A stretch of DNA of 64,000 bases from Hydractinia symbiolongicarpus (GCF_029227915.1 NC_079888.1:8477001-8541000); one strand, 5' to 3'; numbered from the stretch's first letter, positions 1-12,555 are shown. Translations and numbers: made by a program. Notes: generated by a model not told the origin, from the letters alone.

Positions 1-64
1 TGACGAAATACGACTTTGTTCGCTCCGCTCGTTCGCACACCTGTCACGTAGAAAATATTTAATT

Positions 65-130
65 AATTTTAACAACAGCAACAACAAAAACAACAACAAA
101 ACAACAATAATAACAACAATAATAACAATA
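65..130. repeat. AAC/AAT-rich microsatellite
   Basis: Imperfect AAC and AAT triplets in the ALAS intron that runs off the left edge. Read on the minus strand it is a GTT/ATT tract just after the exon 4 donor. Confidence 0.7.
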
Positions 131-144
131 TATAAAATAATTAC

Positions 145-1919
145 CATGTATCATAGAAGCATGGTTTCCAGCATCAGAAAAAATAATACAGCCAGGTAGT
201 TTCGAGCCTAACGTATACAATGCCGTATCGTTGGCAACAAAACAGGATGTGAAAAGAAGACCAGCCTCCTTTTCATGCCACTGCGCAAGCGTCTCTTCGA
301 GCAAGCCATGGTAATAACTAGTGCCTGATATGTTGCGTGTGCCACCAGCACCTACACCGTTTTCCTCGATGATCGATCTAAATAAACATGATATACATAA
401 GCAATAGTTTGGGTAAGAAAGGATCTAATTAAAAAAATTACCTGAATTTCCGTAGTTTAAGGGGAAGAACTTTTGCGGGAAGAAAATTTCGCGTAAAAAA
501 AACTTTCTTCCTTTAAAATACTTCTTTTATTTACATCTATTTGTTTTATTTGCATTTCCACCCATCTTACATCAAGCGTGTACGCCACGAAAGGTTGATG
601 ACGCAACAAGGGCATGATGCAAGCCTATTATAAAATCCAAATATAAAACAACATACTTTGCAGCCTCGACCACAGACGGATGCCGGCTCATTCCAAGGTA
701 ATCATTGCTGCACCACACCGTGATGTCCCGTGGAATGTTCGAGAAGGAAAAGTCTTCAGCCATGGGGAAGCTTTGCGCCTTGCGATTAACTTTACGAAAC
801 ACTCTGTAGCTGTGATCATCTTTCTTCTTCTGAATCATGTTTTCGAAAAAAGAATCATAATTAAACGGCTTTTTCTCGTTGTCTAGGTAGAAAATAAACT
901 ATGAGCAGAAGGTTACAGTGACAGTGGGTAATGAATGTTTGCATAAGGAGGATTGTACCCTTAGGGAAAAAATTCGCGAGCTTTAATTTCGTGATTTAAA
1001 ATATTAACATTCAGTAAGGCTCCAAGATGTAAATAAATATAGCATTAAATATCTGCCATTTTTATTAAAGTATAAATTTTATACGTTGCTATGCAACCTT
1101 ATTCAAAACGACTATTAGACAAAGACTGACCATCGCTTCTTTTTTTTTCAGTTTGATTAGCTTTTTCAGCTGAATGCTCCGCACTTTGTTTGGCAGCCGT
1201 ATGAATAGCTTTGTTGACAACTTTTGATAACATCTGCATTACACTTCCTGAGCTGAAAGGACATGTTCCTGAAACAAGAAGAAAACCTTAAAACTTAGTT
1301 TACACAATGTATGAAACATTTAGCAATTTAAAACAGAGTGTTAATTACACTAAAACTTTCATCGTCATCCCAAGCCTTTCGAATTTACGTCAGCACTCGA
1401 AAATTGCATACGTGTTAACAAAAATTTTTAATTTACGTTGGCAAAAAATTTTTTGATATGTTTTTTTGAATGTAACCAGGGCTTGCACAACTTTTATTCT
1501 TAATTTATAAACTGCGACGTAAAATAAAAATTCGCCGACGTGACGTGACGTGAAGCAACTAACAGAATATAAAATTGCCGACTTAAAATAAATTGAATAA
1601 GAAAGCCTTCTCTTTAACGAACAACAACAACAATTTATTTGGAAAAACTGTCGGAGTTTTGGCTTCAAGATGAATACTATATTTACACCCAAAATTTTTA
1701 AAACTTTAAAAAATTTCAATAAATTATTTTTTCTCTTCCCTCCTTAGAACTTAAAAGCATGTACATACCTAATGTCGATTTTTTGTCATTTTTCGTCAAC
1801 ACATGTGTCATGACAGGACATTTTAATGTGTAGTCGACGAAAAGACTTCTTTTTGACTGTGCAAGCATCAGCGTTTCAAGAGGCTTCTTCATGAAAACAC
1901 ATTTCGTAGGAAGCGCCAT
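145..1919 (-). CDS. ALAS: 5-aminolevulinate synthase, mitochondrial (partial, N-terminal part)
   Basis: The enzyme condenses glycine with succinyl-CoA using pyridoxal phosphate; it is the first step of heme synthesis in the mitochondrial matrix. Four exons are visible on the minus strand: 1769-1919, 1131-1268, 657-882 and 145-377. Phases join cleanly (1, 1, 2, then phase 1 off the window). Exon 1 starts MALPTKCVF, suits a mitochondrial targeting presequence and carries KCPVM; exon 2 carries TCPF. These Cys-Pro pairs match the heme regulatory motifs of animal ALAS. Exon 3 has [18 protein letters not shown] and [16 protein letters not shown], and exon 4 has [26 protein letters not shown] and [12 protein letters not shown], all diagnostic of the family. 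About 249 residues are present; the rest, with the catalytic lysine, lies beyond the left edge. The intron after exon 4 holds an (AAC)n-rich tract at about 65-130. Paralogue (housekeeping or erythroid) cannot be assigned. Confidence 0.93.
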
Positions 1920-2763
1920 CTCATTTGAAGCTAGACTTCAAACTGAACTGAACTTTGAAGGCTTCAGTCTTTTTAATGTTCTCTAGAAGGAAATTGCTTT
2001 ATAGAAACCAACATTTGTATTTCAAGTAATTATTTTTAATTACAGGAAGCCGAAAACAAAAGAAAAGAAAGTATTATTGCATATACATACTTCTCTCTGC
2101 TGGTGGCAACTTTACGGACATCAAAAGTTTTAAAACGGTAAAGGTAAAGAGATATTAAAATTTAGACTTTTTGAAACAAAACTTAATTTAGTATAAAATT
2201 TATGACAACAGCAAACATTTTTAACAGTGCCTTAAAAAGAAGCGGGGACGGAGGGAAGGCGGGGTGAGAATGTTTAAAACTCAACGCAACTGGCGGAATG
2301 TCAAAATAGCGTGCTTTTATCGCCAGAATTTGTGTAATTAAACTCCTTTTTTAAAGCACTTAAAGTAATTAGCACGTTTGAATATATTGTCTTTTGTTTT
2401 TTTGACCTCACCGCCTCCTTTTTAATACTTGCTATTCTAAATTTTGGTAGGTCCTTTATCAATCACATTTTAGCTAAAACAAAATCTCAAATATAGAAGA
2501 ACACAAACAGAGCAATATCGTTTCCCCGATCAATGCGTTGCACTGATTTTATATAATTTTAATGTATTTTTTGATAATGTAAAGTTGTTTAATTCGTACA
2601 TCGTCATAATGACTAGACAAAATACGACCTAAGAAAAACAATAAATGATACAGCTACAATTACCAAAACCTCACTACCATCTCATTGACGTCACCACCAA
2701 TTGCCTTAATCTTGGTGACTTCAACAGTCATTAGTCACGAACTGTGGAAATACCTTCTTCGTA
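1920..2763. other. Upstream region of ALAS; no gene seen
   Basis: AT-rich sequence 5' of the ALAS start codon. No clear TATA box or exon could be assigned. It presumably holds the ALAS promoter. Confidence 0.4.
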
Positions 2764-3135
2764 CAAATTTTGGCGAGCATTTAATATGGCGATGGACCAA
2801 ATTGATTTTTTTTAGCGAGCATTTCATTGTAGCGATGGCAAAAATATCTTAAATTTGGGCGTGCATTTAATTTGGCGATCCCATCTTGACTTAAATTTAA
2901 CGTGTATTTAATTTGAAGATGGAAAGTTTTATATTAAAACAAAAAGAATTCATGTAAAATTTAGCCTAGTTTTCTTCGTCGATTATGTCGAGTGGGATTC
3001 TGCTGATATTTCAAAGATGGAAATAAACTGAAAATTTGGCGAGCATTTATTTTGACGATAAAAAAAAAAAATTGGCGAGCACCCTTTGGCGATTTCTGAC
3101 CCAAAATCGCGAAATTTAGTGCTCGCCAATATTTG
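2764..3135. mobile_element. Degenerate inverted-repeat element with internal GGCGAGCATTTAA motifs
   Basis: The left end (TTGGCGAGCATTTAA at about 2770) and the reverse complement of the right end (TTGGCGAGCACTAAA, ending about 3130) match, so these look like terminal inverted repeats. In between, variants of the half-motif 'GGCGAGCATTTAAtttGGCGAT' recur about five times. No coding potential was seen. Exact ends and target duplication are uncertain. Confidence 0.5.
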
Positions 3136-3141
3136 TTTTAA

Positions 3142-3723
3142 AGGAGAGGCGAACAAGAAACTATTTTGTGGCAGCCAGAAAATAAATTTTAGGCGAGAGA
3201 AAAATATATATAGATTTCTAAATCCTAAAATCTGCTAAGATAACTACTATAATAACCAAATAAAAAACTAAATTTCACGACTAACTACCTATATATCTTT
3301 CTAACAACATGGCAGTATGGGGTGAAAATAAGTAGGTTTTAAATGTACTTTTTAGTAAACACCAAGTTCTTTACATGTTGTTTAACATTTTCGCCATTTC
3401 GATCTTCAACTTTTTCTTATTAAATCACTTTGTATATATTGACCGTGTGATCATCACAACAAAGAGAAATATATCCCATTGTTTTTTAAATTTATCCATC
3501 CGTTTGACAAATGCGTAAAAATACTTAATTATAAATAATTCAGCAAATTATATTACATTACAAATTGCAAATTATATTACACAAAAATGTAAACAAAATG
3601 ATGTATGGCTTATGCTTATAGTTTATGGAGCAGGCGAGCAAGTCAATCAGTCTGGTCTTTAAAATCAACACTTATCATAAACTTTTATTCAGCAGCCGTG
3701 CCGCAGCGCAGTTCGCCTCTCCT
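3142..3723. mobile_element. Non-autonomous DNA element (MITE), TIR AGGAGAGGCGAAC, TTAA-flanked
   Basis: Starts AGGAGAGGCGAAC and ends GTTCGCCTCTCCT, which are perfect inverted repeats. Both ends are flanked by TTAA (3138-3141 and 3724-3727). A TA duplication with one more base on each terminus would fit equally well. There is no transposase. A second member of the same family spans 47794-49849 and carries a nested insertion. Confidence 0.8.
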
Positions 3724-3727
3724 TTAA

Positions 3728-4447
3728 GCCGAATTTCCACCAAGCGTTCCAGAACGCGCTGAGCGTGGCGGCTATTATTTTTTCAGTCCCAAACCCGCTA
3801 AAAGCGGTCCGCTCAGCGCGATTTCAAAAGTCGACTCTACTTCGACTTTTACGCGCGTTTTCAAAGCGCTATCCAATTAAGCAGCTTCAAGGCCACGTGA
3901 TATACACAACTTTTTGCGAGAGCCATCAAAAATATCACCTGTGACAAGATATCTCATTGTGACACAAGGCCTTTCATTTGCACTTATCGCCTCTCTCATC
4001 TTTGTTTCGATTTTCGTAATTAAGGGAGCAACCCAAGATAAAAGAGTTTCAAGTTTAGTTGTTGAAAAAAAAGTTGACTGTCATACAATTTCATATCTTG
4101 AACGAGAAGATTGAATTTTTCAGTTTCTTAATACAGCCGTCTTATCTAAAACCGTTTTGCATACTTCTTTGTTTGTTTTTGTTTTGTTTTTTTCATTCAG
4201 CAACAAAAATAGTTTAAGAAGATTTATTTTCTTAAACAGCAATAATTTTCTACGTAGAAACGTTCATGTTTACAATTTTTTGTCGTCTAAAAGTTTGCGT
4301 GCTCAAGTTTACGTGCTCTTTTTGTTGCTTTTAACAGGCGGAAATCAAAAATTAACATTTTAAGCGGAGTTATAAGCGGCTATTGTTTTAAAACAATAGC
4401 CGCTTACGCTCAGCGCGTTTTAGACCGCCTAGTGGAAAATCGCCTTC
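3728..4447. mobile_element. Inverted-repeat DNA element with ~50-bp terminal repeats
   Basis: The left terminus (3728-3775) and the reverse complement of the right terminus (about 4398-4447) match over roughly 50 bp with several mismatches. They share the cores AACGCGCTGAGCGT and GCGGCTATT. A short palindrome (GGCTATTGTTTTAAAACAATAGCC) sits at the inner edge of the right arm near 4377. The small open frames inside do not resemble a transposase. It abuts the preceding element directly. Superfamily not determined. Confidence 0.65.
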
Positions 4448-6339
4448 AATAAGGTAACTCTGCGTCTGGTTCTTAATGCCCAGTATAAAACGACAAAGAA
4501 TAAGTCCCGAAACAGGAAAATATGTCTAGCTAAGTTCTTCTTCACAACATGACATGAGAACACCTACCTGAAGACAATGTGACAGTACATTTAGTTTTGT
4601 AAGCATCATGCTTAACAGCGTGTGACCTAGTGGTTCGTGGTTCGGTTTACGTGGTTCGGTTTACAGCGCAGGCATGTTTAGTAAGTCCCTTTACAATAAC
4701 TATGGGTCAACCCATGCTATGTAAGGGAAATTGAGTAGGCAATGTTGGTGTATACCTAATGTATTCATTTAGGACACAGGACCAACATGGATAGCAGTGA
4801 TTCCAGCACTGAAGTGTTGTCTCATTAGTTATGCAGGGGAATATCATTGATGTTTCTAGAAGGACAAATGGTTTCCTAGAGTTCATATATATGTATACTA
4901 TATTGACCGCTGAATTTCTGCACTTCCAGACGATGTTATCAGGTACGAATTAAACCTTCAATTTATTCATCGTGCATACGAAAGATGGTTTCTGGTGTGA
5001 AACAATATGAACAATGAACAATGAACGCATATGATACATATTATACTGTTTGGTACATACAATAATGCAAGTTTAAACGCTCCAATTTTCAATCTGCAAA
5101 CGATGCATCATGATACACAAAGAATTTAGCCTCTTCTATGCTTCTAGCAGCTCTGAATGTCATCCGCACAGGTTAACAATTTCTTGACTTTTCATGGGGG
5201 CGTCTTTGATCCTATCTATAATTCGTGCAGCTACTACATCATCAACGCAGGAGGGGGAGTTGTTGAGAACGCTTATATTTGATTAAAAACGTTCATGGCA
5301 TGCTAAACAATGATTTTAAAGCTCTTTAAAGTTTGGTGCCAATTACCATTTTTAACAGTTGGTCTTTTTGTCAACAATTCCATAGTCAATCTGGTGATTT
5401 CGAAATTCGATTTCCTCTTTAATTCTTAATCCATTTGTTAAGCTAAACTCCCTTAGAAAATTTGATCTACTTTTCGTTGGGTTTATTCCAACAAACCGCA
5501 CGTTACGTTTTAAGAAGGTTCCATGCTCTAACCGCTAAAAAGTTGCTGAAGCTGTATCAACAATTTAGAGTTAATTACTAAACTTTCCACTTAACTCTCT
5601 TACGCTGTTACAACAAAATTCGTGTTTCAACTCTTCAACTTGCTAAACAGTAGTCATGATTATCTCCATTATAATCAAATCTCCACTGTTATCTCCCTAA
5701 AACTAATAGCAGAATGGTAAAACATTTACTTCATATGACTTCAAACGCACTAAATTTTGTCAAGTGATCAACAACATGCAACAATATAATTTCATTATCA
5801 CAAGCGTGATTTTAAATCTATGCGAAAAGTTAAACAAATGTATGTGCTAATCAGATGACATGTCTAGTCTGACTTCTTCTCCATATACCCCAAGTATCGC
5901 AAGCCTTTGCAACTTCAACGCAAATCTTTAATAGATTCTGATCTGTTTTTTGCATATCTTCCACAATTTTGTGCAAGCTGTTCAAACGATATTTCTTTTT
6001 CTTGATCATCACTGAAGTCGTCCATCATCAGGTATACAACTGGGATAGTTTCGTTACCATCAACTGGAAGGCAACAATCGCCATTAAACTTAATTTATAT
6101 CTAGTGTTTTTAACCAAAATTTTTAATCATGTCATTTTTAGAATCTATGAAGACTTTGGTACGTTGGATACAGTAGTTGTAATTAATTTCCGTTGTTAGT
6201 TAAACAAATTTTTCAATGAGCCAATGTGATAAACGTTTTGATTCCTCGAACGCTCTCATCTTCAGAGTATTGAAAATTATGAATGACTATAGTAGTTAGC
6301 CCATAGCAGCTATCATTTTGGCTCACAGACAGATGAACG
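4448..6339. other. Intergenic; nothing recognised
   Basis: No convincing exon, RNA gene or repeat family was found. A small direct repeat (GTGGTTCGGTTTAC, two copies) lies near 4640-4675. The 76-codon frame at 5969-6199 has no recognisable features and is not called. Confidence 0.4.
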
Positions 6340-6359
6340 TCCACAGAATATACTGATGC

Positions 6360-8176
6360 TGATGGCTCTTCTTTAATAGATGATGGGTCTTCCTTAATAG
6401 ACGATGGGTCTTTTTTCATAGATGATGGGTCTTTTTTAATAGACGATAGGTCTTTTTTTATACATGATGGGTCTTCTTTAATGGATGATGGCTCCCCTTT
6501 AATAGATGATGACTCTTTTTTTAAATGCATGTAGCTTTTAATGAATGATAGCTCTTCTTTAATGGATAATGGCTCATTTTAAATGGATGATGGTTCTTTT
6601 TAAATGGATGATGGCTCTTATTTAATAGATGATGACTCTTCTTTAATGGATGATTGCTCTTCTTTAATGGATGATGGCTCTTCTTTAATGGACGATGACT
6701 CTTCTTTAATGGATGATGGCTCTTCTTTAATGGATGATTGCTCTTCTTTAATGGATGATTGCTCTTCTTTAATTGATGATGGTTCTTATTTAATGGATGA
6801 TGGCTCTTCTTTAATAGATGATGGCTCTTATTTAATAGATGATGACTCTTCTTTAATGGATGATTGCTCTTCTTTAATAGATGATGGCTCTTCTTTAATG
6901 GATGATGGCTCTTATTTAATGGATGATGGTTCTTCTTTAATTGATGATGGCTCTTCTTTAATGGATGATGGTTCTTCTTTAATTGATGATGGCTCTTCTT
7001 TAATTGATGATGGCTCTTCTTTAATGGATGATGGCTCTTCTTTAATGGATGCTTGCTCTTCTTTAATGGATGATGGCTCTTCTTTAATGGATGATGGCTC
7101 TTATTTAATGGATGATGGCTCTTATTTAATAGATGATGACTCTTCTTTAATGGATGATGGCTCTTATTTAATGGATGATGGTTCTTCTTTAATTGATGAT
7201 GGCTCTTGTTTAATTGATGATGGCTCTTCTTTAATGGATGATGGCTCTTCTTTAATGGATGCTTGCTCTTCTTTAATGGATGATGGCTCTTCTTTAATGG
7301 ATGATGACTCTTCTTTAATGGATGATGGTTCTTCTTTAATGGATGATGGCTCTTATTTAATGGATGATGGCTCTTATTTAATAGATGATGGCTCTTATTT
7401 AATAGATGATGACTCTTCTTTAATGGATGATTGCTCTTCTTTAATGGATGATGGCTCTTTTTTAATGGATGATGATCCTTCTTTAATAGATGATGGCTCT
7501 TCTTTAATAGATGATGGCTCTTCTTTAATGGATGATGGTTCTTCTTTAATGGATAATGACTCTCATTTAATGGATGATTGCTCTCATTTAATGGATGATT
7601 GCTCTTATTTAATGGATGATGTCTCTTCTTTAATGGATGATGTCTCTTCTTTAATGGATGATGGCTCTTATTTAATGGATGATGGTTCTTATTTAATGGA
7701 TGATGGCTCTTCTTTAATAGATGATGGCTCTTATTTAATAGATGATGACTCTTCTTTAATGGATGATTGCTCTTCTTTAATTGATGATGGTTCTTCTTTA
7801 ATGGATGATGGTTCTTCTTTAATGGATGATGGTTCTTCTTTAATGGATGATGGCTCTTATTTAATGGATGATGGTTCTTCTTTAATGGATAATGACTCTT
7901 CTTTAATTGATGATAGCTCTTATTTAATGGATGATGGCTCTTCTTTAATGGATGATTGCTCTTCTTTAATGGATGATGGCTCTTATTTAATGGATGATGG
8001 CTCTTCTTTAATGGATGATTGCTCTTTTTTAATGGATGATGGCTCTTCTTTAATGGATGATGGTTCTTTTCAAATGGATGATGGCCCTTATTTAATGGAC
8101 GAAGGTTCTTCTTTAATAGATGATGGCTATTCTTTAATGGATGATGGCTCCTCTTTAATGGATGAAGCAGCTTCTA
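6360..8176 (+). repeat. 21-bp minisatellite, about 85 copies
   Basis: Tandem 21-bp units whose + strand reading gives the heptapeptide MDDGSSL. Units vary (M/I at 1, G/D/C/V/A at 4, S/Y/F/H at 6). Variant blocks recur, for instance the SYLIDDDSSLMDDCSSL type at several places and the MDACSSL unit twice about 210 bp apart. This shows higher-order duplication of several units at a time. The first units (6360-6600) are more diverged and contain TAG and TAA stops in the + frame. Confidence 0.95.
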
Positions 8177-8196
8177 CCCACAAGCTTTCCACGTAA
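6604..8196 (+). CDS. Possible acidic heptad-repeat protein (open frame across the minisatellite)
   Basis: A 530-codon open frame starts at an ATG inside the array and ends 20 bp past it with EAASTHKLST. Almost all of it is (M/I)DD(G/D/C)S(S/Y)L. It would be a very acidic, low-complexity protein with no signal peptide, membrane segment or known domain. Evidence that it is translated is weak: in the consensus unit only the TTA codon is one substitution from stop, so a long open frame can persist without selection. In the opposite strand the units read KEEPSSI, but each unit with TAT gives a stop, so that strand is closed. It could be an exon of an unseen gene or non-coding satellite DNA. Confidence 0.25.
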   Translation: MDDGSYLIDDDSSLMDDCSSLMDDGSSLMDDDSSLMDDGSSLMDDCSSLMDDCSSLIDDGSYLMDDGSSLIDDGSYLIDDDSSLMDDCSSLIDDGSSLMDDGSYLMDDGSSLIDDGSSLMDDGSSLIDDGSSLIDDGSSLMDDGSSLMDACSSLMDDGSSLMDDGSYLMDDGSYLIDDDSSLMDDGSYLMDDGSSLIDDGSCLIDDGSSLMDDGSSLMDACSSLMDDGSSLMDDDSSLMDDGSSLMDDGSYLMDDGSYLIDDGSYLIDDDSSLMDDCSSLMDDGSFLMDDDPSLIDDGSSLIDDGSSLMDDGSSLMDNDSHLMDDCSHLMDDCSYLMDDVSSLMDDVSSLMDDGSYLMDDGSYLMDDGSSLIDDGSYLIDDDSSLMDDCSSLIDDGSSLMDDGSSLMDDGSSLMDDGSYLMDDGSSLMDNDSSLIDDSSYLMDDGSSLMDDCSSLMDDGSYLMDDGSSLMDDCSFLMDDGSSLMDDGSFQMDDGPYLMDEGSSLIDDGYSLMDDGSSLMDEAASTHKLST

Positions 8197-11100
8197 TAGT
8201 TACATAATAGCCCACAATCTGTTCCAGGTTAACCACAACAATTACCACCATAATTAGTTTGTTAGGGATACTGTAATGGTTTAGACACATATTTAGTATA
8301 TTTTTTTTTTCTGAAAGTTTTTTTTTTAAAAAAAAAATATATTTATTGGATATAAAGCAAATTTAAGTGTCAATACAGTAATATAAACATAACATTTACA
8401 TTTTTCCCTGAATTTTTAAATAAAAAACTAAGAACGCCTTTTTAAAAAAAAGATATGGAAAACCACTGTTGATATAGTAATGCTAAACTGATTAAGAAAT
8501 ATTATGCATTAAAAAAATAAAAATAAATTTCAGACGTTTTAGTTTATATATTTTGTATTTTGCAGACCAGAATATACAAAACTAAAAATCAGATTTTTGA
8601 TATTAAAATAGAGGTGTAACAAAGTCACCTAAAGTGTAAACTTACTTTTCTGTTTATTATACCAAAAGTATTCTGGGGTAATAACACTATTTTCTGTGGT
8701 TGGTAGCATCTATTACCTGTGTTTCTCCTATTTATAGAACTTGAAGGCAGTTATACAAACCTGCTCTATTTAATTTCAATGTGGATAAATGTATATTGCT
8801 ATAGTTGACATAAATAGCATTTTGAAAGATTTGTTTATTTATTGGCACATAGATAAACTTTTGGAGAACTAAATTTCAAGTAAATAGTGAAAGTAAATAA
8901 TAAATTGTGAAATAAAAAAAAGAGGAACATTTACATAAATCTGAATGGAAGATGTGAAACACACTTACAGTACGACATAAAATAATTTCATATATATACA
9001 CAAGATTAACAACGTGATGTTCGCATGTAGAAGTTTCAAGTATCTATTGTTTGTATATAAGCTTAATTATTTTCTGCTTTATCAGAGGATTTTAATAATA
9101 AAATGGTTTGCTTGTTTAACAGTGCTTATTATGCATAATTAATCGAAGACTAACAGTAATTAAAATTACTAAAGGCTTTCTAATTGCTGTAGATATTTTG
9201 TATATAAACCTATCAAAGATTATTTAGTATTATTAAGCTTTAAAAATACCATATTTTAATGAACATTGTGATAAGACATATTTTCACAAAACTTACAAAA
9301 AACCATTGTACTTTGCTAATCATCCATTCATTACTGAGTCTTTTCACAAGAATCTCCTTTTTTGAGCATCTTCTGAAATGGGCTCTATTACAAAAGTGTA
9401 ATGTTCAATAGAAAACAAAGCCCCTCTTTTGTGCACATAATTTATAAGGATGTCAATGCAGTAAAAAGCATACAATTCTAAGAAAAACATCTGAAAAACA
9501 TAACTTTCACATGGTAATTGCTTGTTAACTTAGAACCAAAAACCATACCTTCAAAAAAAAAAAAAATGTATATATATACAGACAAAAATGTATAAACACA
9601 AGTCTGTACAACTCTTGTGTGTATACACAGGGCACCCACCTACTGTTTTCATTACAATGCGCCATAAAACTTAATATGCTAAGTAGTTTTACTAGAATAG
9701 CCACATCATTCACACTACTATCCCTATCCAAAATTTATTCAGATGTTCTATAATTATTGCTTTGTCTACTCACTCCTCTAACACTTTCTTTCAGCTAGAT
9801 TTTTACATTTCTTATGCTTTTTTCACATCCACAACTATCTTCTTTCCTAAAAGTATATAATCTTTTATATTTTTTTTCTTATTACACAATTATCTTTTTC
9901 ACAAGAATTTCTTCATCTGACTGTTTTCACACAATACTTTGAATCTATTTTCTATATCCAAGTATTCCTCAATATTGTGCTGACATTTTTAACATTTTCG
10001 CTTAAATTCACTAACATTAACATTGTTCCAAACTTTCAAGTTATAAATAAATAAAGCTGTTTCTGTTCTTTCACACATTGTCATTCTTGTTGTGTGCCTA
10101 TTACCCAACACTTTTCCTTCATTCCTAATTTTGTATGCGAAACACTATTCTGTCTCTTTTAGACTTGTCTTTTGCCGTTTTTGTGAGGTAATTCTGTAAG
10201 TATATACTCTGTCATTGTTTCCGTTCTTCCTTTAATTCAATATTTGTCTCTTCTTTTCTTCTGTAAAGCATAAACAATGCTTCTGGTTGTTTCCATCAGA
10301 TAATATTAGCTAAAAAAGACCTTTTTTGGGAAACGTCACCAGCTTTCTGTTGGCCATGCTGGAGCCAAAGGGGATCACTTACATTTTAGTACCTAAAGTT
10401 TTAGTGCTAAAGGCTTTAGTACCTAGAAGGTTGTCTTAACGTTAATGTGTTAAAATTAATCCCACACATTCTTTTATTTTTATAAAAGGGTTAGTCTGGT
10501 GGCGCTAACAGCAAATATTTAAGACATCCGTCTAATAAAAAACTAAAATTTGTAGTACATGTAATACTGTATTTCATGCAGAGGGAAAATAGATGACAGT
10601 TTCTTGGCCTAGACATATTAAAAAACAAATTTTGTTATTCATTATATTGCCAATCAAAATTTGTGCAACTAGTAGGCCAAATTAGAACATACTATTATCT
10701 GTTGAGCACCTGGTTAGCTTGCTGATCAAATCAGCAGTGCATGACACAAAGTGACTAGCTAAGGACACAAATACAAAACTATAATAAGTGCTCAACTTCA
10801 AGCAGGGCCTATATTCATTTAACCAGTTCAAGTGCATTTAGCGAAGTCAGATCATTTACTACGTTGTTGAGTAAACTGGTAAAATGGTAAAGAAATGATG
10901 AAAATGACTGGCAAACAAAATTCTCACACAAATAATGAAATCTTTGGAAATAATGAACTTTTTCATGAGGGGTCTCAAGAAAATATTAGGCCGTGCATAA
11001 TCCGAAGTTTCTATTAGGTTTCATATGTTTTGGGTTTTTTTAGTGAATGCAGTGTAGTAAAATTTCTAAAGATTTTAGACCCGTCTTTTTCAGTGTTCTT

Positions 11101-12545
11101 CGCCCAGTTTCTGGAGAGAGGGAAAAAATGATGCGTACGTCCCGTAATGCATAGCTTCAAAAATTTTTTAACAGAATTAAACACACAAGCATATAGCGAT
11201 TTAATAATAAAAATTTAAAGGATAGAAAGAAAAGAGGAAACCAAAAACACATGTCACGCAGCTTACTCGCACGTTATACAATGTTTACGGTTCTATTATC
11301 CAGTGCTGTAAATCACACTGTTCTGCAAAATGCGTTGGTTGGTTCGCTCTCCGTGGGGACAAAAGAGGACGATTCAGGAAGATTTACTTTTATTCAAAAC
11401 TTTATTATTTCACTAAAAGAAACATTCTTACTCATTAATTCCCGATAAAATATATATGCTAATTAGTGCATAATATTTCGATGTTACTATTCCTTATTTT
11501 TAATACATGCTCACAAAAAATTGCTTTGCATTCATTGCTGTTCCCCCGGTTACTAATTACTGTTCGGTACGTGCAGACCGAGCATCTGGTTTGAGACAAA
11601 AGACATAAAAGAGACAGACCAGACGTATTGTGCGTGAGTGGGACTTATCGTGATGTCTCAAAAAATCGTGTCGTAAATTTAACAAACTTTCGTAGGACGT
11701 GAGGTGAAAATATATTTTTAAAGCGTTGAAAAAGAAATTAAAGTAAGTACGTTTTTTATTTTTAAATCACTAAGCGCGTTTTTGCACAAAACTATCCAGA
11801 AATTTATAAAATTGCAATGTAAAACATTTCTGAATTACAGCCTGATTGTTGTAAACGAATAACAACACGAGTTATTTTCACAAATCCATTTGAATTCCTC
11901 GACAAACTTTTCTGTGGTCACAAAATGCCCTAAATTTTCATGTAAAGTGATTTTTTTTTTTTTTAATAAAATTTCATACATCTCGCTCGCAAGACAGTTT
12001 TGGAAAGTTAATATGCACCAAAACATATGCAATGAAACAAAAAATATATTTATTTTTAACGTGTAGCAAAATATTTTTGTGATGCAAATTTTTTTTACGT
12101 TATTTTTGTTTAAACTCTTTGTTTATTACAAGTTTCTTGCGTTGCGTGGGGTAAAAGATACACATCTTATGCTCAATCTTATGGAACTTCTCTACGTGCT
12201 ATTTACGTCCATGTACGTGCTTCTTGCTGAATGTTCTAAATTCGCTCCTGCTTTGTGTATTAATTTTAAACAAAAATCAAAGCGTCCTGGGAACGAGGTT
12301 GTGAAAACCGCAATCACGTAAAACACGTTTTTGATGAATTTGTATAAAAGCAATTCCCCACGCATAGAGAGCAATTTAAATATTTCAAATCCTGTTTGTC
12401 AACAAAAAAAATTTAAAATCGTTCCCAGTATTTTTACTCCTATTGAGCAAGTCAGCGAAAGCTTTTTGAAAAAAAAAGTTAAATATTTATGCCGAAAAAG
12501 ATAAAAGTTTTGGTTAGTCCATTTAATTTACACGGTTCGTTTTCT
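8197..12545. other. Long AT-rich intergenic stretch; no gene recognised
   Basis: Scattered poly-A/T runs and many stops. The short open frames here (for example 9525-9731, 11251-11448, 12079-12321) have no domain signature. A half-copy of the CCTGGGAACGAGGTT-type repeat sits at about 12285-12301. A 5' untranslated exon of the BEN gene may lie in this stretch but cannot be placed. Confidence 0.4.
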
Positions 12546-12555
12546 AGCACTGGTT

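Noticed and set aside
6213-6530. Minus-strand 105-codon frame with KEEPSSI/KEDPSSI repeats
   Set aside because: It covers only the decayed edge of the minisatellite. Across the main array the minus frame is closed by TAA/TAG in every unit carrying TAT, so it is not a continuous gene.
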